Assembly (NCBI GenBank): GCA_036937835.1
Contig: CM072864.1
Location: 5,918,501-5,982,500 of the forward strand
Length of the DNA stretch: 64,000 nt
Source: Pampus argenteus
Taxonomy: Eukaryota; Chordata; Actinopteri; Scombriformes; Stromateidae
Direction: 5' to 3'
Made by a program: the position numbers and the translations under genes. This document shows, one piece after another, positions 23,996 to 39,000 of the stretch. The notes below the pieces were generated by a model, which saw only the letters and a program-made list of their open reading frames with translations, made no database searches and was not told the DNA's origin. Each line of letters opens with the position of its first letter. Within the stretch, counting starts at the first letter, position 1.

Positions 23996-26900
23996 GTGAG
24001 TCAGATCAGACCATGCTGAGTGTAATGAATGAGCCAGAAGGAGCTTCTGCTACTGTCTCAGCTGGAGGCTCATTTCTACTGTTTTTGTTTTGTTTGTGTA
24101 ACTATATGTTTGTTATTTTTAATTCAAGTATCCTTTGAACACTGCCATATGGATGGTGATCATTTAAAGGACAGTGCATGTAAATGTGCATGTAGAGGGT
24201 CCCTGACAGAATAAAAGTTGAGCATGTTGCTGCCCAGGATGATGGAGAAAAAACAAAACAACCCAACGATCTGTCATGTTGTAAAGAAATACTGCTGGAA
24301 ACACTTTTTTTCTTCTTCTGTGGACGTTAGATAAGCCTACAGGAAGGTGGCCGGTGTTTTCAGTGAGAAAGCAGGCGTTTCCTTCGCAGCACTTTTTGTC
24401 CAGATTCTTTTTTTTTTTTTTTTTTTTGAGGCGGCTTGTTTTGGGAGGAGGGGGTCTGACTGTGCTGCAGGGACGACCCCCCACCCCACCCCCTCAAGGC
24501 TTCATGTGTCCCCCTGCTGTCTAAGCTGGGCCTGTCCGAGCCAAAGTTTGTGGGTCGGGGATGTAATTCAGGCCTAGTAGGACACACACACACACAGACA
24601 GAGACACAGGACTATTGTCTGTGCTCATGTCGTGCAGTGGGCTGGGGTTGGGCTTGGCTCACGCTTGGTGACATAAAATTGGGTTTAATAGTCTTTGCCT
24701 ACATGCAGCTGCTTGCCTGCTCACAACACTGGTGATTTTAGCCGTTGTTTATCAGAATACAAGTCAATTACATTTTCTGCTGATCTGTGCTTTTCATGTG
24801 TTGGCAACATCTCTAACCCCATACAGGCGATCATTGCAATGACTTAAATTTAATCTCCTTTAGTAGGTGAGATTGCATAAAACTCCTCTGATATTTTACC
24901 CTCCACACACCTGGAAAAGACGCACAGCAATATTCTTCTTCTTCTTCTTCTCTGAGACAAAACCTTTATCAGCAGAGAGTCTATGGTTGGAGGAAAAAAG
25001 CAACAGTTTGTGACTTGAGTCTGTGAATCAGACGTGAGTGAGTCCCTGTCATCCGTGGAGGAATGTCTGACTCACTTTTTTGGTTTCCACACACATGTTA
25101 ACTGTTTCCCACTGCAGCCAACAGGTGATGTGACTGCACAGTTTCATATCAAACACTACTGGACCCCCAAACTTCATCTTCTGTATCACAGAGGAAGAGA
25201 TGGAGCAGCCTCTGGGTTGTTTTTTTTGAGGTTGTGGTTGGCAGTATAAGATATTATCTGTGCATTTCCGCCTCATTTTTCTGATACTGATGCCAGCTGA
25301 TTGTGTGCTTAATTAAACACCACCCCTGCAGGTATTCAATGAGCCATCCTACCCGGCTTTGTCTGTCTATATATGCAGCTGAGTCAACCTCATCCTAGCT
25401 GCTCCTTTGACTCATTTGACGATGAGAGAGAAGTCTGCTCTCATTTCACAAACTGGACACACCCAGTCAGCAAACTACATTAGTACAAACTACTACGCCA
25501 GTCTAAGGCTGCAGGCTGCTAATGATCATGTCATAATCATTAATATTAATAACTGATTTGTCAATAATTCTCTTCTGAAGGTAAAACAAGCTCTAAAGCT
25601 CATCATTAAAGTGTGTAATTTCATTAGTTTAATTATTATAAAAGCCACAAAGATAAATTGTGGTTTACTGGGGGGCTATTGGACTATTTCTTGGCTCTCA
25701 AACACTGTGACTTCCTGGAGTCGTGCTGCGACTGTGAGGTTGCCAGACAACCAGCAAAGTCACTGCACCCGGCCAAGAAATAGTCTGGCATATAACCCAG
25801 TACAGTCTCTATTTGTGTTTTGTACCAATTAACTAAACAGGATATAAAGTGTTAATTAGTCAGCTTTAGAGGTGCTGGTTTGTTGGGTGAAAAAAGGATG
25901 GTTAACTCTTTCTAGTCTTCATGATAAGGTAAGCTAAGATAGCTAGTTTCTGGAGTATAACCATGAGAGTGGTATTGATCTTCTCGTCCAAAAAAAAATG
26001 GCTTAACTATCGCTTCACAATCAATCAATTGGCATATTTGGCTGAAACAGTTCTGTAACTCTAAACCGGACTGCAGAGCTACTGTAACAACGTCACCAGC
26101 ATCACTCAGATGAGGGTTATTATCTGCAACCGCCACTATTTGGAAATTGTGACAATCTCAACAGTTAACAAACTCAGCTTCACGTTCCCAGCACACACTG
26201 AAGGTTTAGTGTTCGCTATAATGAGGTTTCAAACCCAACAGGTAATCTCTCTCTTTCTGCAGTTTTCACACAAAAAAACCCCCCACATGATCTGGCAGCG
26301 GCAGCAGCAGACTACTGACGCGATTACTGATAAATCCACAGGAGAACTTGGATTCAGTCTAGTTTAAAGAATGGCAAGGCTGCCATCTAGCAGGCAGTGT
26401 GCTGAATGAGGTGAGATGCATTGCTGAAGCACCGTTATGGCTCCACATTGGTCTGTCTGTATATCTAGTTTGTAGATCAAACTAATCTAAATCTTATACC
26501 CAGTGACAGCATCCTTGTTGTGCTCTCCTGTGTGGCGACAGCCTGTGTACATATTCCACCGTGCTCATCACACCTTTGTTTGAACAAGCTCAATCATTCC
26601 ACTTGGCATCATCCTGTTCGTTACATCTTTAGCACACACACACACACTAGCCGTTAAGCACACAAAGACTGTTTTTAGTAATTAAATCATGTTTTCTTTT
26701 CGCTGATGTTCATTCCACGTGAGCTTCTTGTCAGCAGCATCTAGCCCATCAACAGCCCAGCCCTGATTTTTATTTTATTTTATTTTTTTTAAAAGCCTTT
26801 ATAACACTTTATCTGTACTTGACTGAACCTGTGTGGCGTCTGTGGAAACGATAAAATAGCAGCGATTGTGCCAAAACCTTTTCCCCGTCGTCCACGCAGG

Positions 26901-29900
26901 CAGGATGTGAAGTGGAACAGAGCTGTGGTGTAACTTTGTACCTGGTTGCTCTCCTGTCTTTGCCTCGGAGCAGCTCGGTGCATGTTGAGACAGACAGCCT
27001 GTATGTTGCCACACAGGCTGCCCGCTCCTGTTACATAGTTGCATAATACTGAAATGTGTTATGTATTACTGATAAAGGGGTGGAAACAAGGGAAGAGGAG
27101 AAGATCTCTTGGTGACATGGAGATAGCTTAATTATAAGAGTTATATTCACAGGTGTGCTGGGACATCTGCAGCGTGATAAGAGAGCGTGCAACAGAAAAA
27201 GTGTCAGTTCAGAGAAATGTATATGCATATGTATGCATGCATGTGAATTTGGTACCGTGCATTTGGGACAGAGTGTGTGTCAGATGCATTGACATCCCTT
27301 GTTTTGTTTTTTTTGTAGATTTGAACAGCTAGACAAACAGGATTAGCGTATTAAACTGCTTTTCCTCTGGATGAGGCCAATGACACGTGGACGGGATTTT
27401 CAACTGTACATGTTTTGTATAAAAATATTTCAAAAGAGTTGCTGACACACTGCTACATAGCTACCAGTAGGTCTAAGAATAAGTCCACACACACCGCTGC
27501 CTGAACACTTTGTGGATGAATCTGTGACATCACTGTGGCCCAAAGTGCAATTCAATGTATAGCTTTGACAGATAGCTGATACCAAAATCTATATATTTGG
27601 ATGACAATATATGATTGATTGGTTACTTTTGCATAAGGATTAAACGCAAACAAACACATTTGATATGCATCCATTCAATACATTTACATTCTATAATTAT
27701 CTCACGTATATCTTTGTAATTTCTGTAATACAATTTATTACTACTTATCAGCTGACATATACATTGATATAATATACGTAGATCTGCAATGAGCTAATAT
27801 CAGGTAATAAATTGGCCAATCGATTTATCAATCCAGCTCTAGTTCTTCATCCTGTTTGATTCAGTATTTTGACTTCCAGACGTTATTCTATGCAGTTACG
27901 AACTCTGCAACTTTACTGTTTTAATTATATCTGCAGCAACAACAACTTTAATTCTAGTCGTCTCGGGTTATTACAGCATCAGCTGCAGCGTCAGTCATCA
28001 GACGATGAGAGAGCGCTACTACGTAGCCCTTTCGTGTAATCTAAACAGTTTAATTGAGAGTCGGGGATGTCCAGTGTCAGGGATGTCAGCATTAAAATTA
28101 ATCTTCCGTCTTCAGAAACAAGATAAAAGTTGAGCGGACGAGTTGTGTAGCGTAGGGCAGAGAGGAATGTTGGCCAAAGAGTGAGATAACGGAGAGTTTA
28201 ACTGTTCACTTGGGTCAAAATGGATCATTTCCTGCCAGCTCATTATCATTAGCATAACTTCCTGTCTGCACAGGCGAAAGGGGACTGGTCAAGTGGATAT
28301 TGAGGATTAGCAGAGTGCGCATTCCCATTCAGCACAGTGGTATTCAGGCTATTGCATTACATCACAGCTTTTGGAAACATGCCCTTACATCCCATTCCTC
28401 ATGTTCAACTGAACAAGCATAAAGCAATATTTTCTTTACTTGATCACTAAAATCTGCAGTTGTTCTGTAAGGTATTTGTAATTCTGTGTCCTGTAATGTA
28501 GCAATAGTCTGTTTTGTGTAAAATACTTCACATTTCCAACTCAAACCTATAAAACTACACTGTATGATGACAGTTTTTTGAGTTTTTTTTTACTTCAGCT
28601 TTTCTTGCTGTTATTATGTTACAAGATATTTTACCCACAAACACATACAGCCCAGATTCCTGTGCCAAAAAACGGGAAGGGATCTACTTTTCCAGACCTG
28701 AATCATTCTTGCCAGGCCAAGAACTATCAATTACTTGGAAACCCAAACTCTGCTCTTATGGTTGATCATAGATTCTTCCAGGAAACAAACAGTTGATTAA
28801 AGCCGCATGGTATTTATTAAACCTCTCCATTCATCATTTTATGCGGTGCCCATGTCCTCCCCTCACCTCTCTTCTTGCCTCTCCTTGCTTTCCTTCGTCA
28901 TTTCTTCTTTCTCCCTTCAAACCTCATTTTTCTTTCTAGCCTATCAGATCTCCTCACACGAATGAACATATCTCAGCCCATCCTCACCCGGCGCTGTTGT
29001 CAGTGCGGGCTTTAAATATGTCCCACACAGCACTTTTCACTGCCTTTTTTTTCTCTCTCTCTCCCCTTTCTTTCTTGGCCCTCCAAGCCCTCTGCCCTCC
29101 CTTCCCTTCCCCTGGCCTCCTCCCCCCATCTGTAACCAGAGCCCAGAGAATGGGAGGGCTGCCAAGATCCAGTTTGCTTCTGCCCTTTTAAGGCTAAAAA
29201 ACCAGGAGGAACTTTTTCCAGTCGGAGGGAGTGAAGAGAAGGAGAGCGGAGGGAGGGAAGGAGGATGACTGGAAGGAGTAGAAAGGAAGAGGAGGAAGTG
29301 TAGTAGCTCCAGTGTGGCTTGTTGCTTGGCATTAGAGGAGGGAGGGGAAAGAAGAGAGAGCTCCAGGTCAAAGATTTTCAGCTTTTGGATGTTTGAGGCT
29401 ACAAGATGAAGTCATGTTGCAATTGTGAAACATATGTAGATCCATAGAGGGAGGAGGATGTCTTTTGCTCACATTTGTGTTTAACTTTAGTTTGATGTCG
29501 TGTTGTTCATCTTGCTTGGCTTAATTTTGAGTGGTGGCAACATAATGCACGCAGAATACTGCAAAGGCTACTGTATGTGTGTGGGAGTGTGATAAAAGTT
29601 GGGTAGATTAATGCAGTCCATCACAATTACTAGTCAGCTCACTACTGTTGTAATCACTAACACCGTTTAATCTAAGAGATGATGTAATTTATTTCTAAGA
29701 AAGTAAGAAATTACTTTTGAAATTTGGGAATTATTAAATAACTATTTTTATATGGATCCCTTTTTAAAATAGAATAAGATTAAGTGTTGTTTTTTCTGTT
29801 TTTGAAATTCATATCAGCTGACACAGAAAAAGTCTACAAATATATCTGCTTTAAGATAATATCAGTCGAATTATCAGTCTAGGTTGAGAATCCAGTAAAG

Positions 29901-32900
29901 GTCTGCAAACTTCAGTCAGTTCATTCAAAAGAAATCACTGCTTTTTGGCCACCATTGACCAAAAGCAAGCTGTCTGAACCCCAGTTCACATGGTATTAAG
30001 ATGCATCCTGGGTGATCTGATCACAAGTGCACACCTGGAATCAGAACCAACATGTGTCTCGAGTGACCACTTGTGATCGGATCCCACTTCCCCGCTCTAT
30101 ATGCATATAAACATGTACATCATGTTCTGGGATCGACCGGTTGGGATATGAATCATCCTGTTTCTGTTGTACTGACTCTTTGGCCCAAAAGGACATTAGA
30201 TGGTACCTGTTGTTGTTGTTGTTGTTGTTGTTGCTTCTTTTATCACACTTTAATATGACGATACTGGCGCATGAATGAGTGCGTACGTCCGCTTATGCAG
30301 ATGACGTTAATTGAGTAGGATCACCAGCTGTGAGTAGATCTTTGTTGACAGTGCAGAACAGAGAGTTCACAGCTTATCAGCTGTTTTGCACTATCCACTT
30401 TTATTTAACCTGCTCTGCCGGAGTGTAAACTTCTCTACAAAAGAAAAGTGTTTAGTCGCTACATCACAAGCTTACACAGGGATGCATGTTGGTGCCATTT
30501 TCTGGTGTTACTCAGTTATATTGTGTATTTTTCTGGACATGAAGTGCATTTGAATTGACAGTTGAATTAAATAGACCGGATTTATTTGATTTATGGTCTT
30601 ATACCGTATTGGTGCAACGAGTAGTCTCCTGACAGACTTGCAAATAGGTTTTATATTTTATCCATCTATACACACATAAGGATACAATGAGTGATTGACA
30701 AGAAAGGGAAAGACTTCAGGTTTCTCAGGACGTCCCAACAGATTGTTTCTCTCTTCGTCTTACAAGATCTCCAGATACTAATCTGCTCCAGATGTTGCAG
30801 AAGAACCTGAATATTGTGGAGAACCTTTTGGGATCGGGTCAGGCTGTGGGTCAGAGGTTGCTATGATGTCATATCGATGTCACTGGGGGGGGAGGCTGCA
30901 GCAACATGCCAAACAGATGAGTCATGGGAGTTTTTTGGGCAAAAAGAGGCTTAACCAAAGACATGCACACACCCCATACAGTAGCCTCCATACTCGGTTG
31001 ACTTTGTCTCTTTTACTCACACACACACTTGTACAAAGAAGGGGGTATGAGTCAGCAGAGAGGGAGTCTGCAGCAGTCTGTGTCCGTATATGGGCTCTGT
31101 TAGACTCGGTATGCTGTGGTCTGCCGGGAATGCTGGCAGATTCCTTGCATGTTTAATGGTTTTGTCTATAAAGGCATGACTCAAAGAGAAACACATATGC
31201 ACATTATCAGAAAGCTTTAATGTCCGAACGAAGCCCACAACAAGGAAAAGGATGACACTCATGTTGACTGGTCTAAAACACAGTGATCAATATGTCGACA
31301 GAAAATGGAAAGCGAAACAATTTCTGACTTTTTACAGACCGACAATTCTTAAATTAAAAAGAAAATCAAGCATTCTAATAGTCATTAGTTTGCATCTCTG
31401 CTGTGGCCTTTTCTGTTTTGGTTCTGATAATGTTGTGGTCTTGTTCTTGACAGACAGCTATGTAAGACACACACACACCTGATCTGCATTCCTACTGCAG
31501 GTACCGACCTGTGATACACCCTCCTATGGTTACACATGACAAGATAGCTGTTCATTTTATATCTGTCTTTAGGCAACATTTCTCTTTCTTGTTTCCCCCC
31601 TCTGTGCTGCGTTTTCTCTCCCTTATAATCACTCTTGCTTCTTGGCTTTTCTGTGCTTTCTCTCCTCCTTTTTTCTTCTTTCTATCATTCCAGTGGAGAC
31701 TGAGTTGCCCCTTGGTTGCTATAATGATCCAACTCAAAGTTCCCATGGTAATTGGTCATCTAAAAAGGCCTTTAAGAGGTTTTTCTTTCCACTGGGAGCA
31801 TGTGTCGCAGGGTTGGCATCTTTACCAACTTTGCTCTCTGTTGGAACCTGAACTTAGATGAGCAGCCAACTGAGATGGACCCAGATGTGGTTTAGCATGT
31901 AGGCAAAGAACATGTCATCATGCATTAAATTACTCCACCCACTTTTGGTTTAGACCCCCATCTATCTCAACTTTGTACTCAAACGCTTTCACGTAGCACT
32001 TAGCCAAACAACTTTCAGGCCCTCCCACTGCAGGCTTTAAATATTCAACCTTTTCAGTAGCCCCAGCCCCCCAACTGCAGCCCCAGCACTCTCATGCAAA
32101 AACATCTCAGATAAAAAAAAGGGTCTCGCTTTAGTATCATTCACAACAACATTGTTGAGCTGCTGCCACTAAGAATTATCCCAGTCTAGACAACAATGAC
32201 AAAGCAAATGAAGCTGACAACAATGTGAACAGTGCTTGAATTAGAATAGCCTAAAGCTTCTTCCCTGCTCAAAGATGTTATGTTTTTACTGCCATATTCT
32301 GTCTGTTTGCACGTCTTCTACAACACTTATCTGAGTGTTAAAGTCTTAAATCGCTTTGTTTGCATATGGCATGTGCTTTGTCTGTTGACCCGTCTTTTCT
32401 CCAAAATACAAAATATTTCCACATTGCTGATTTATTCCCGAGAGGTGAATAAATGTCCGCATTGTCTTTTTCTTGGCTGCTTCACATTATCTGCCTGGCG
32501 TGGCTAGCATGTTTAGGAAGGAGGTGCGCTTGGATGGAAATGGCGACAGACGTTCCATTGGAATTTCAAAATAAAGCCTTAAAGATGATGATGATGATGA
32601 TATGGATTGTTTTCACTTTGCATTGATGACATTGGATCGTCGATCATTGAATCAATCGATCCAGTTCGATGGATCGTTAACTAACACCAAACTAAAACTT
32701 TACAGGTTTTATAGAGACCCTGCAGAGAGCCTAAGGCCTACCAGGGCCCATCTGTACACCATATTATTATACCCAAATCGTTGCAAGGACCAGAACTTTA
32801 ACCCTTTGTCTCTGGTTCTGTTGTAATCATCCTCATCTAGGACACACACACACATATGCTGCTCCACCCTTTCCTCAAGCTTGATACTGAGCAATCATCC

Positions 32901-35900
32901 CTCCTGATCAACTGCATCTTGCACAATATTTGTGTGCACGTCATAGTATGTATGCGTTGTGTGTGTGTGTATGTGGTTATTTTCCTCATGCCTGGGCTAG
33001 CTTTTGATTGCATCACTTTCTCCTCTGCTTGCAATGGTACATGTGGGTCTGTCTGAACACAGAGAAATGCCTCAATTGTAAGTCAGAGCAACCAGACATG
33101 TTAGTAGATGTGCAGTTGTCATTGCAATCATTCAATATGATTTATCCCGAAAAATTTGATAGCTTATTGCACTTATCTATTGAATAGCTACCTGGAAGCC
33201 ATTGTAAAGATTTGAGAACGGGGATAAATAATACTCAGTTCCCCTGGTTCTTGTTACAACTCTGGTAGCAGCTTTCTGAAGTCATCTGATAGTCTCGGTG
33301 GAGTAAATGCTGGAAATAAAGCCATGAATAAATCTCTAATTCTTATATTTGCTGAGACTGGAGATTTCTAACTTGACCTCTTTATAGTTCTGGTATCAAG
33401 CTAAGCAAGACTTGTTCCTTATTGCTACAGTAAATACACTGATTTCTGTCTTAGACTTAATTACATCCAACTTTTTAGTCACACTAACACTGAGAATAAG
33501 GGACCATAGTCACTCTGTGAAATAGCTCTAGGAAATGAGGGTGTCATCTGCATAGTGATGATAAGCATGTTGATGATATTTTCATGCTCTCTAAAATGAG
33601 GTTAAATAATAAATACATTTATGATCACCAACAACATAGCCCCTGCCTTTGAGTTATCACCTAAGCCTGTATCAGATAATTCATTCTCGACAAACCACCA
33701 GTCTTCTAAAGAATGTGCTAACATTAAGCAGCACCAGAACTGATGTTTTACCTATTCAGACGGACGTCATTCAACCCCTTTATCAGTGCTGTGATGTCCA
33801 AAAGACCATAAAGTACCATGTTAGAAGTCAACATAAACTATCACTATCTCTCCCCAGACCAGACCATGGATAATGATTCCTTAGCTATACATCCCACTCC
33901 CACTTGAGCTTTACACTAGATAGCAGATAGACTCCAGTGTGCACACCAAAGAGAAATGTGGAAATCTGGATCACAGATTATTTTACATCCTCCCTACTGA
34001 AACACTGATAATGAGGCAGAAGGTCAGGAAAGACCAGCCCAAACTATTACCATTTCTCATCCATTTTTAATGCAGCTACGTTGTTTTATGATCTTTTGTA
34101 TGCAACTGTGTTTTGAAGGAAGGATGAAGCATAATAACTTTGTGCTCTGAAACATGACTTAAAATCTGCCACCTTTCTCTTCCTCTGGACTCCAGACTCT
34201 AAAGCCATTGTTGATGGGAATCTGAAGCTGATCCTGGGTCTGATCTGGACCTTGATCCTGCACTACTCTATCTCAATGCCCATGTGGGATGAGGAGGAAG
34301 AGGCAGATGACGGCAGGCAGAAGACGCCCAAGCAGAGGCTTTTGGGATGGATCCAGAACAAACTGCCCGAGCTTCCCATTACCAACTTCAACCGGGACTG
34401 GCAGACCGGCCGGGCCCTGGGTGCCCTGGTTGACAGCTGTGCTCCAGGTGAGGAGAACATCTGGTGTTCTTGTGTCATGGAGACGGATTTGTGTGTATGT
34501 GCAGAGAGCGGGGACGTGTTTTGGATGTCTCAGGGGTCAGTGGAGGTGAAGTACTTGAATGTGTGTGTGTGTGTTGCATGTGTTCCCCCCACAGCCTGGG
34601 TCTGAAATGAACACCAGCAAAGTACCAAGCACCTGAAACATTTATCTGAAGGTTAACAGATCCGTCACGGTCACCAAAAACCCTGCTAAACCAACTTTTT
34701 TAGTTGGTTTAGCAGGGTTTTTATACAATCTTTGAATTCTGTTGCACAAATGTACCCATCTTGGATGATAGCAAGCGTGTTAGACATTTAAAAAAGTGTT
34801 AAGTGTTTAAGTGTTCTTTAGTGTTGAGATGTACACGTTGAGTCTTAGTGCGTCACTTATCATGGTAACGTTCTGCATCAACAGTGATTGACGCCTGCAG
34901 ACCTGAGGTCAGTTTAGGGAAAGCATGAGTGCGTCATTCTCATCTGTGTGAGAGTAAAAACTGTGGGCAGGTGTGAGTAGAGAGTGGGTGGGAGGGGGTA
35001 CTTACCTTTCCATTATGGTCCTGTTAAATTAGGAAAGTGCGCAGAGAGGTGGAGCAGGACAGGAGATTAGTGAGAGGGGGGAGGGATATAGGTGAGGGAA
35101 AGTGAAAGATAAGGGAGGTTTCTGTTTACATGCTTGGGATGTTTGGCATACCTAAGGATCACCAACAGCCCTGAGCTGCAGATAAGGACTTTTATTTCCC
35201 TCCAGAAGTGTCCAAAAATAACAGTCTCTCAGATTTGAGTCAATTACGAACAAGTAAATAAATAGCTGCTGACACAGACACGTTGCCAAGACAGCTTGTA
35301 AATAAAGGAACATCGTGACATCCACTAGATAAATTGAAGGGCAGACATAGTGAGGAACCGTGGAGACAGACGACACCTAATTACTACAGCTGCAGCATCG
35401 CCTTCAAAAAAAGATTACTTTGCATGTTTTGCATTCTCCATTTATCTGTAACAGACAAAGCTTTCAGTTTCTTTGTGTAGCAAGGTTAAGGTCAACTTTA
35501 ATGTCCCTTAATCCAACAGAAATACTGCACTTCACTCCCTGATACTGTTCATGCATTCACTTAGTAGGACAAAATGTAAAATCTGTTTTATCATCTAAAA
35601 ATCTAACAATTTTTATTCTACATTTACACAACAAAATTCTGTCACAGCATCCCGTCATATTATCCTGGCATCTTTCTATTTTTCTCCCCTACTTAAATGG
35701 TGGCTGCCATCCTGCATCACCTACTAACTTCCACTCTTCTCCTCAGGTCTGTGTCCTGACTGGGACCAGTGGGATCAGACCAAACCAGTGGACAACGCCC
35801 GTGAGGCCATGCAGCAAGCCGATGACTGGTTGGGCATCCCACAGGTAACATAAAAACCAAATGGACCAATAAGCTTTATGGTGCTCTGGGGGTTGTCCTC

Positions 35901-36061
35901 CTTATTTGAGTAAAAACTAAAAATAAACTTTACATAATTTTGGACTATTATCATTATAATAGTTAATAAAAAAAAAAAACACAAGTTGTGGTTTTTTTAC
36001 CATATAGTCAGACATAGTGTGACAAAGTAAATGGATATCCAAGATGGTTCACTGCGTCCAT

Positions 36062-36094
<33 letters not shown>

Positions 36095-39000
36095 CCTGCG
36101 TCCATAAATGACAGCAAAACTCGGCAGAGACTCTCAGCATAGTTTTCTTGCTGGGAAAGGGAACAGCACAGAGGTTGACGGACGTTTCGAAACAGCTCCC
36201 AAACTCAAACGATTATTTTCTTTGGCTACTGGTAAACTACATTTTAGCATTTAGCATTATTTCAGAGCTGCTATTTGTAGCCACAGATGACCCTGTTCAG
36301 CAAAATATGTTTGTTTTTTTTAACTTATTAATGCTGACTGTTGTTGTAAAGTTGTGCCAACATTTTGAACTTATCTTATGTTAACTTAACCTTTTGACCT
36401 GTCTGCAGCTCTCAGGCTTCCTACTGTGGGATGTTTAATCAGACATCATGTAGAGAAACAACACCGCCTTAATCCCTCTTAGTGTGTATCCAAAACAAAA
36501 AAAGTTCATCATTTTAATAGAAAGAGTTTGAATGGAATTAACCAGATTTCGGTTTACTGCGCTGTTTCTTGGGTTGGGCCACACTGCTGAGTGTCTTGAC
36601 AGCGTTGTGTTGGTATGATTGGCACAGTTCTGACAGTTAACTCTGTGGTCACCGCTATTTCCGCTTTCAGCTCCGCTTCTGCTAAGAAACTGGTATTATC
36701 CCTTCCCCTGCTGTCTTTGTGGGTTGTAAAATCAGACAATGAGCATATGTGTGTGGAGGCATTCTGGTGTGTGTGAGTTTGTCTCAGGTACTTTCTGAGC
36801 TGAGGGAGAAGTTGGTATGCGGTTTTGACTAAATCACAACACTACTCATTCATTTTTGTGGGTACTAATCTCCATGGCAACAAATCAAGCCCTCCTTCTA
36901 TACAGCTGTAGCCTCCCTTCTCTTTCAAATACGTGAAGGAGGAAAAAAAAACTGCCTTTTATCATTCAGAAATCTTATTGGTCTTGTCTTGCTCTCTTAG
37001 GTGATTACCCCAGAAGAGATTGTTGACCCCAACGTGGATGAACATTCAGTCATGACCTACCTGTCCCAGTTCCCCAAGGCTAAACTGAAGCCTGGTGCAC
37101 CACTGAGACCCAAACTCAACCCCAAGAAGGCCCGTGCCTATGGGCCAGGTACACACACACACAGATGTTAAATATCATGCATTAAGTTGGCACCTACAGA
37201 CAGTCCAGGATTATATAAAATGTACTGTCCCAACTCTCCTGCCCTCCGTCCTCCCTGCAGGTGTTGAGCCTGTGGGTAATGTTGTGATGAAGAAGGCTGT
37301 GTTCACCGTGGAGACCATCAGCGCAGGGATGGGAGAGGTGCTGGTTTACGTGGAGGACCCCGCAGGACACAGAGAGGAGGTGAGATGCTGGTTGCTCTTC
37401 ACGAGATAGTCTCACGTAATGTTAAGTATTATGATGTTCACGTTTTAAACATTTCTCTCCAGGCTAAAGTGACAGCCAACAATGATAAGAACCGCACCTA
37501 CTCTGTCTACTACATCCCAAAAGTCACAGGCATGCACAAGGTAAGCTTGAAGTTTATGCATACATGCATAAGGCTGACTCTTACATGACTGTGATCTGAC
37601 TCTGGACTGTTTATAGTGAAGGACAGGAGACACTGGAAATCATTTCAAGACATTTACAACAACAATTTTACAACAGACAATCTACTGGATCGATTTTAAA
37701 ATCACTCTCTCCTTTCTTCTTTGTAGGTGACGGTGTTGTTTGCAGGACAGCACATCTCTAAGAGCCCCTTCGAGGTGGAGGTCGGCATGGCTCAGGGAGA
37801 CTCAAGCAAGGCCACAGCCCAGGGACCAGGCATCGAGCCCGCAGGCAACATTGCAAACAAGGCCACCTATTTTGACGTCTACACAGCCGGTAATAACACG
37901 GATGATTCAAATGATGAAATGACTTTTTTTTTTTCCAATTCTTGTATCGGCCTCATCTCCGTCCCATTTCCCTCAGGAGCTGGTGTCGGAGAGGTGGAAG
38001 TGGTGATCATGGATCCGACCGGTAAAAAGAACACAGTGACTTGCACCATTGAGGACAAGGGCAACAGTAGCTACCGCTGCACCTACAAACCCACCCTGGA
38101 GGGCCAGCACATCGTCTACGTCACCTTCGCAGGTGGTGCCATCAACAAGAGTCCCTTCACGGTCAACGTGGGAGAGGGTAAGACTGTCCTGTTGAGATGA
38201 AGTTATAGATTCAATCCCTCAGGAGAAGCGGTATAGGACTTTACTTTAACATTATGTGCTTTTAAAGTGAAATGCTTTAGTTATGTCTAAGAGCCTATAA
38301 TGACTATAACTACAACCAAATCCACTGTGACTCTTTAAGACTTTTGTGTCTCAAATATTTGTTGACTCTGCTGTTTGTGTGTAATGCTTTTTGTTGTCTT
38401 CTGCCTCCACTTTACTGGTTGTGGTGTCCTCTATCTTCTCTCTTTGATAGAGGCGTGGTGGTATCTGTCCTCTCTCTGGAACGGCCTCTTCCTTCTGCTG
38501 TCATTTCCTGTTTCCTGGGATCTCTCTTGGGTACCCAATTTGTGCGTGTGTGTTGTTGCATGCATGACTTTGCCCATGCAGATATTTGACTGCATTTGTG
38601 TGTTGTTGTTGTTGTTTTTTGTGGAACTGCATGTCTTTACTTTACGTGACTGCTTTCCCTCTGTTGACTTGCTTTATGTGCAACATCTGCCTGTAAATCT
38701 CCAAACACAAAATGACTCAAGCATCCCCAGAGCTTTGTCTCTTCATTAGGAGTTTTTAAACACATCCATTAAGAATTACTGCCACATTTTTCTCATATTT
38801 TAATGAACTACCATCATTAATATGCAGTTTGATGACTCACTTGTCCCAGCTCACTTGTGGTCATGTTCTCTAGGAATTGGAAAATGATACGTCAGTTTTT
38901 AATACGTTTCTTTTTTTATCTTCTGATTACCAATCAAATAGGCCAGACACTAAAGTATTTCTCTACAGCATTAAATATTCAAGGTATTGCTTAGTTAAAT

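Larger units (their letters stand above)
23996..34195 (+). other. flna: flna intron 2 (10.2 kb)
   Basis: The largest intron of the gene. It holds poly-T at 24410-24427, a repeat-family copy at about 25620-25890, (TTG)n at 30209-30233 and an L2-like LINE remnant at about 33150-33610. Open frames inside are short and unsupported. Much of 26.4-33.1 kb shows nothing I can name. Confidence 0.85.
34196..37148 (+). other. flna: flna CH2 exons and start of the rod
   Basis: Three exons (34196-34447, 35747-35844 and 37001-37148) encode the CH1-CH2 linker and CH2: VDGNLKLILGLIWTLILHYS, an acidic stretch (DEEEEADDG), TPKQRLLGWIQNKLP, GRALGALVDSCAPGLCPDWD, AMQQADDWLGIPQVITPEEI and DEHSVMTYLSQFPKAK. The region ends with the linker into repeat 1. 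Human CH2 carries most of the known gain-of-function missense changes; no frame-disrupting change is seen here. Confidence 0.95.

Noticed and set aside
27540..27845. Possible MITE ending in CCAATCGATTTATCAATCC
   Set aside because: Resembles ends of some fish DNA elements, but I could not find the matching opposite end or a target duplication.
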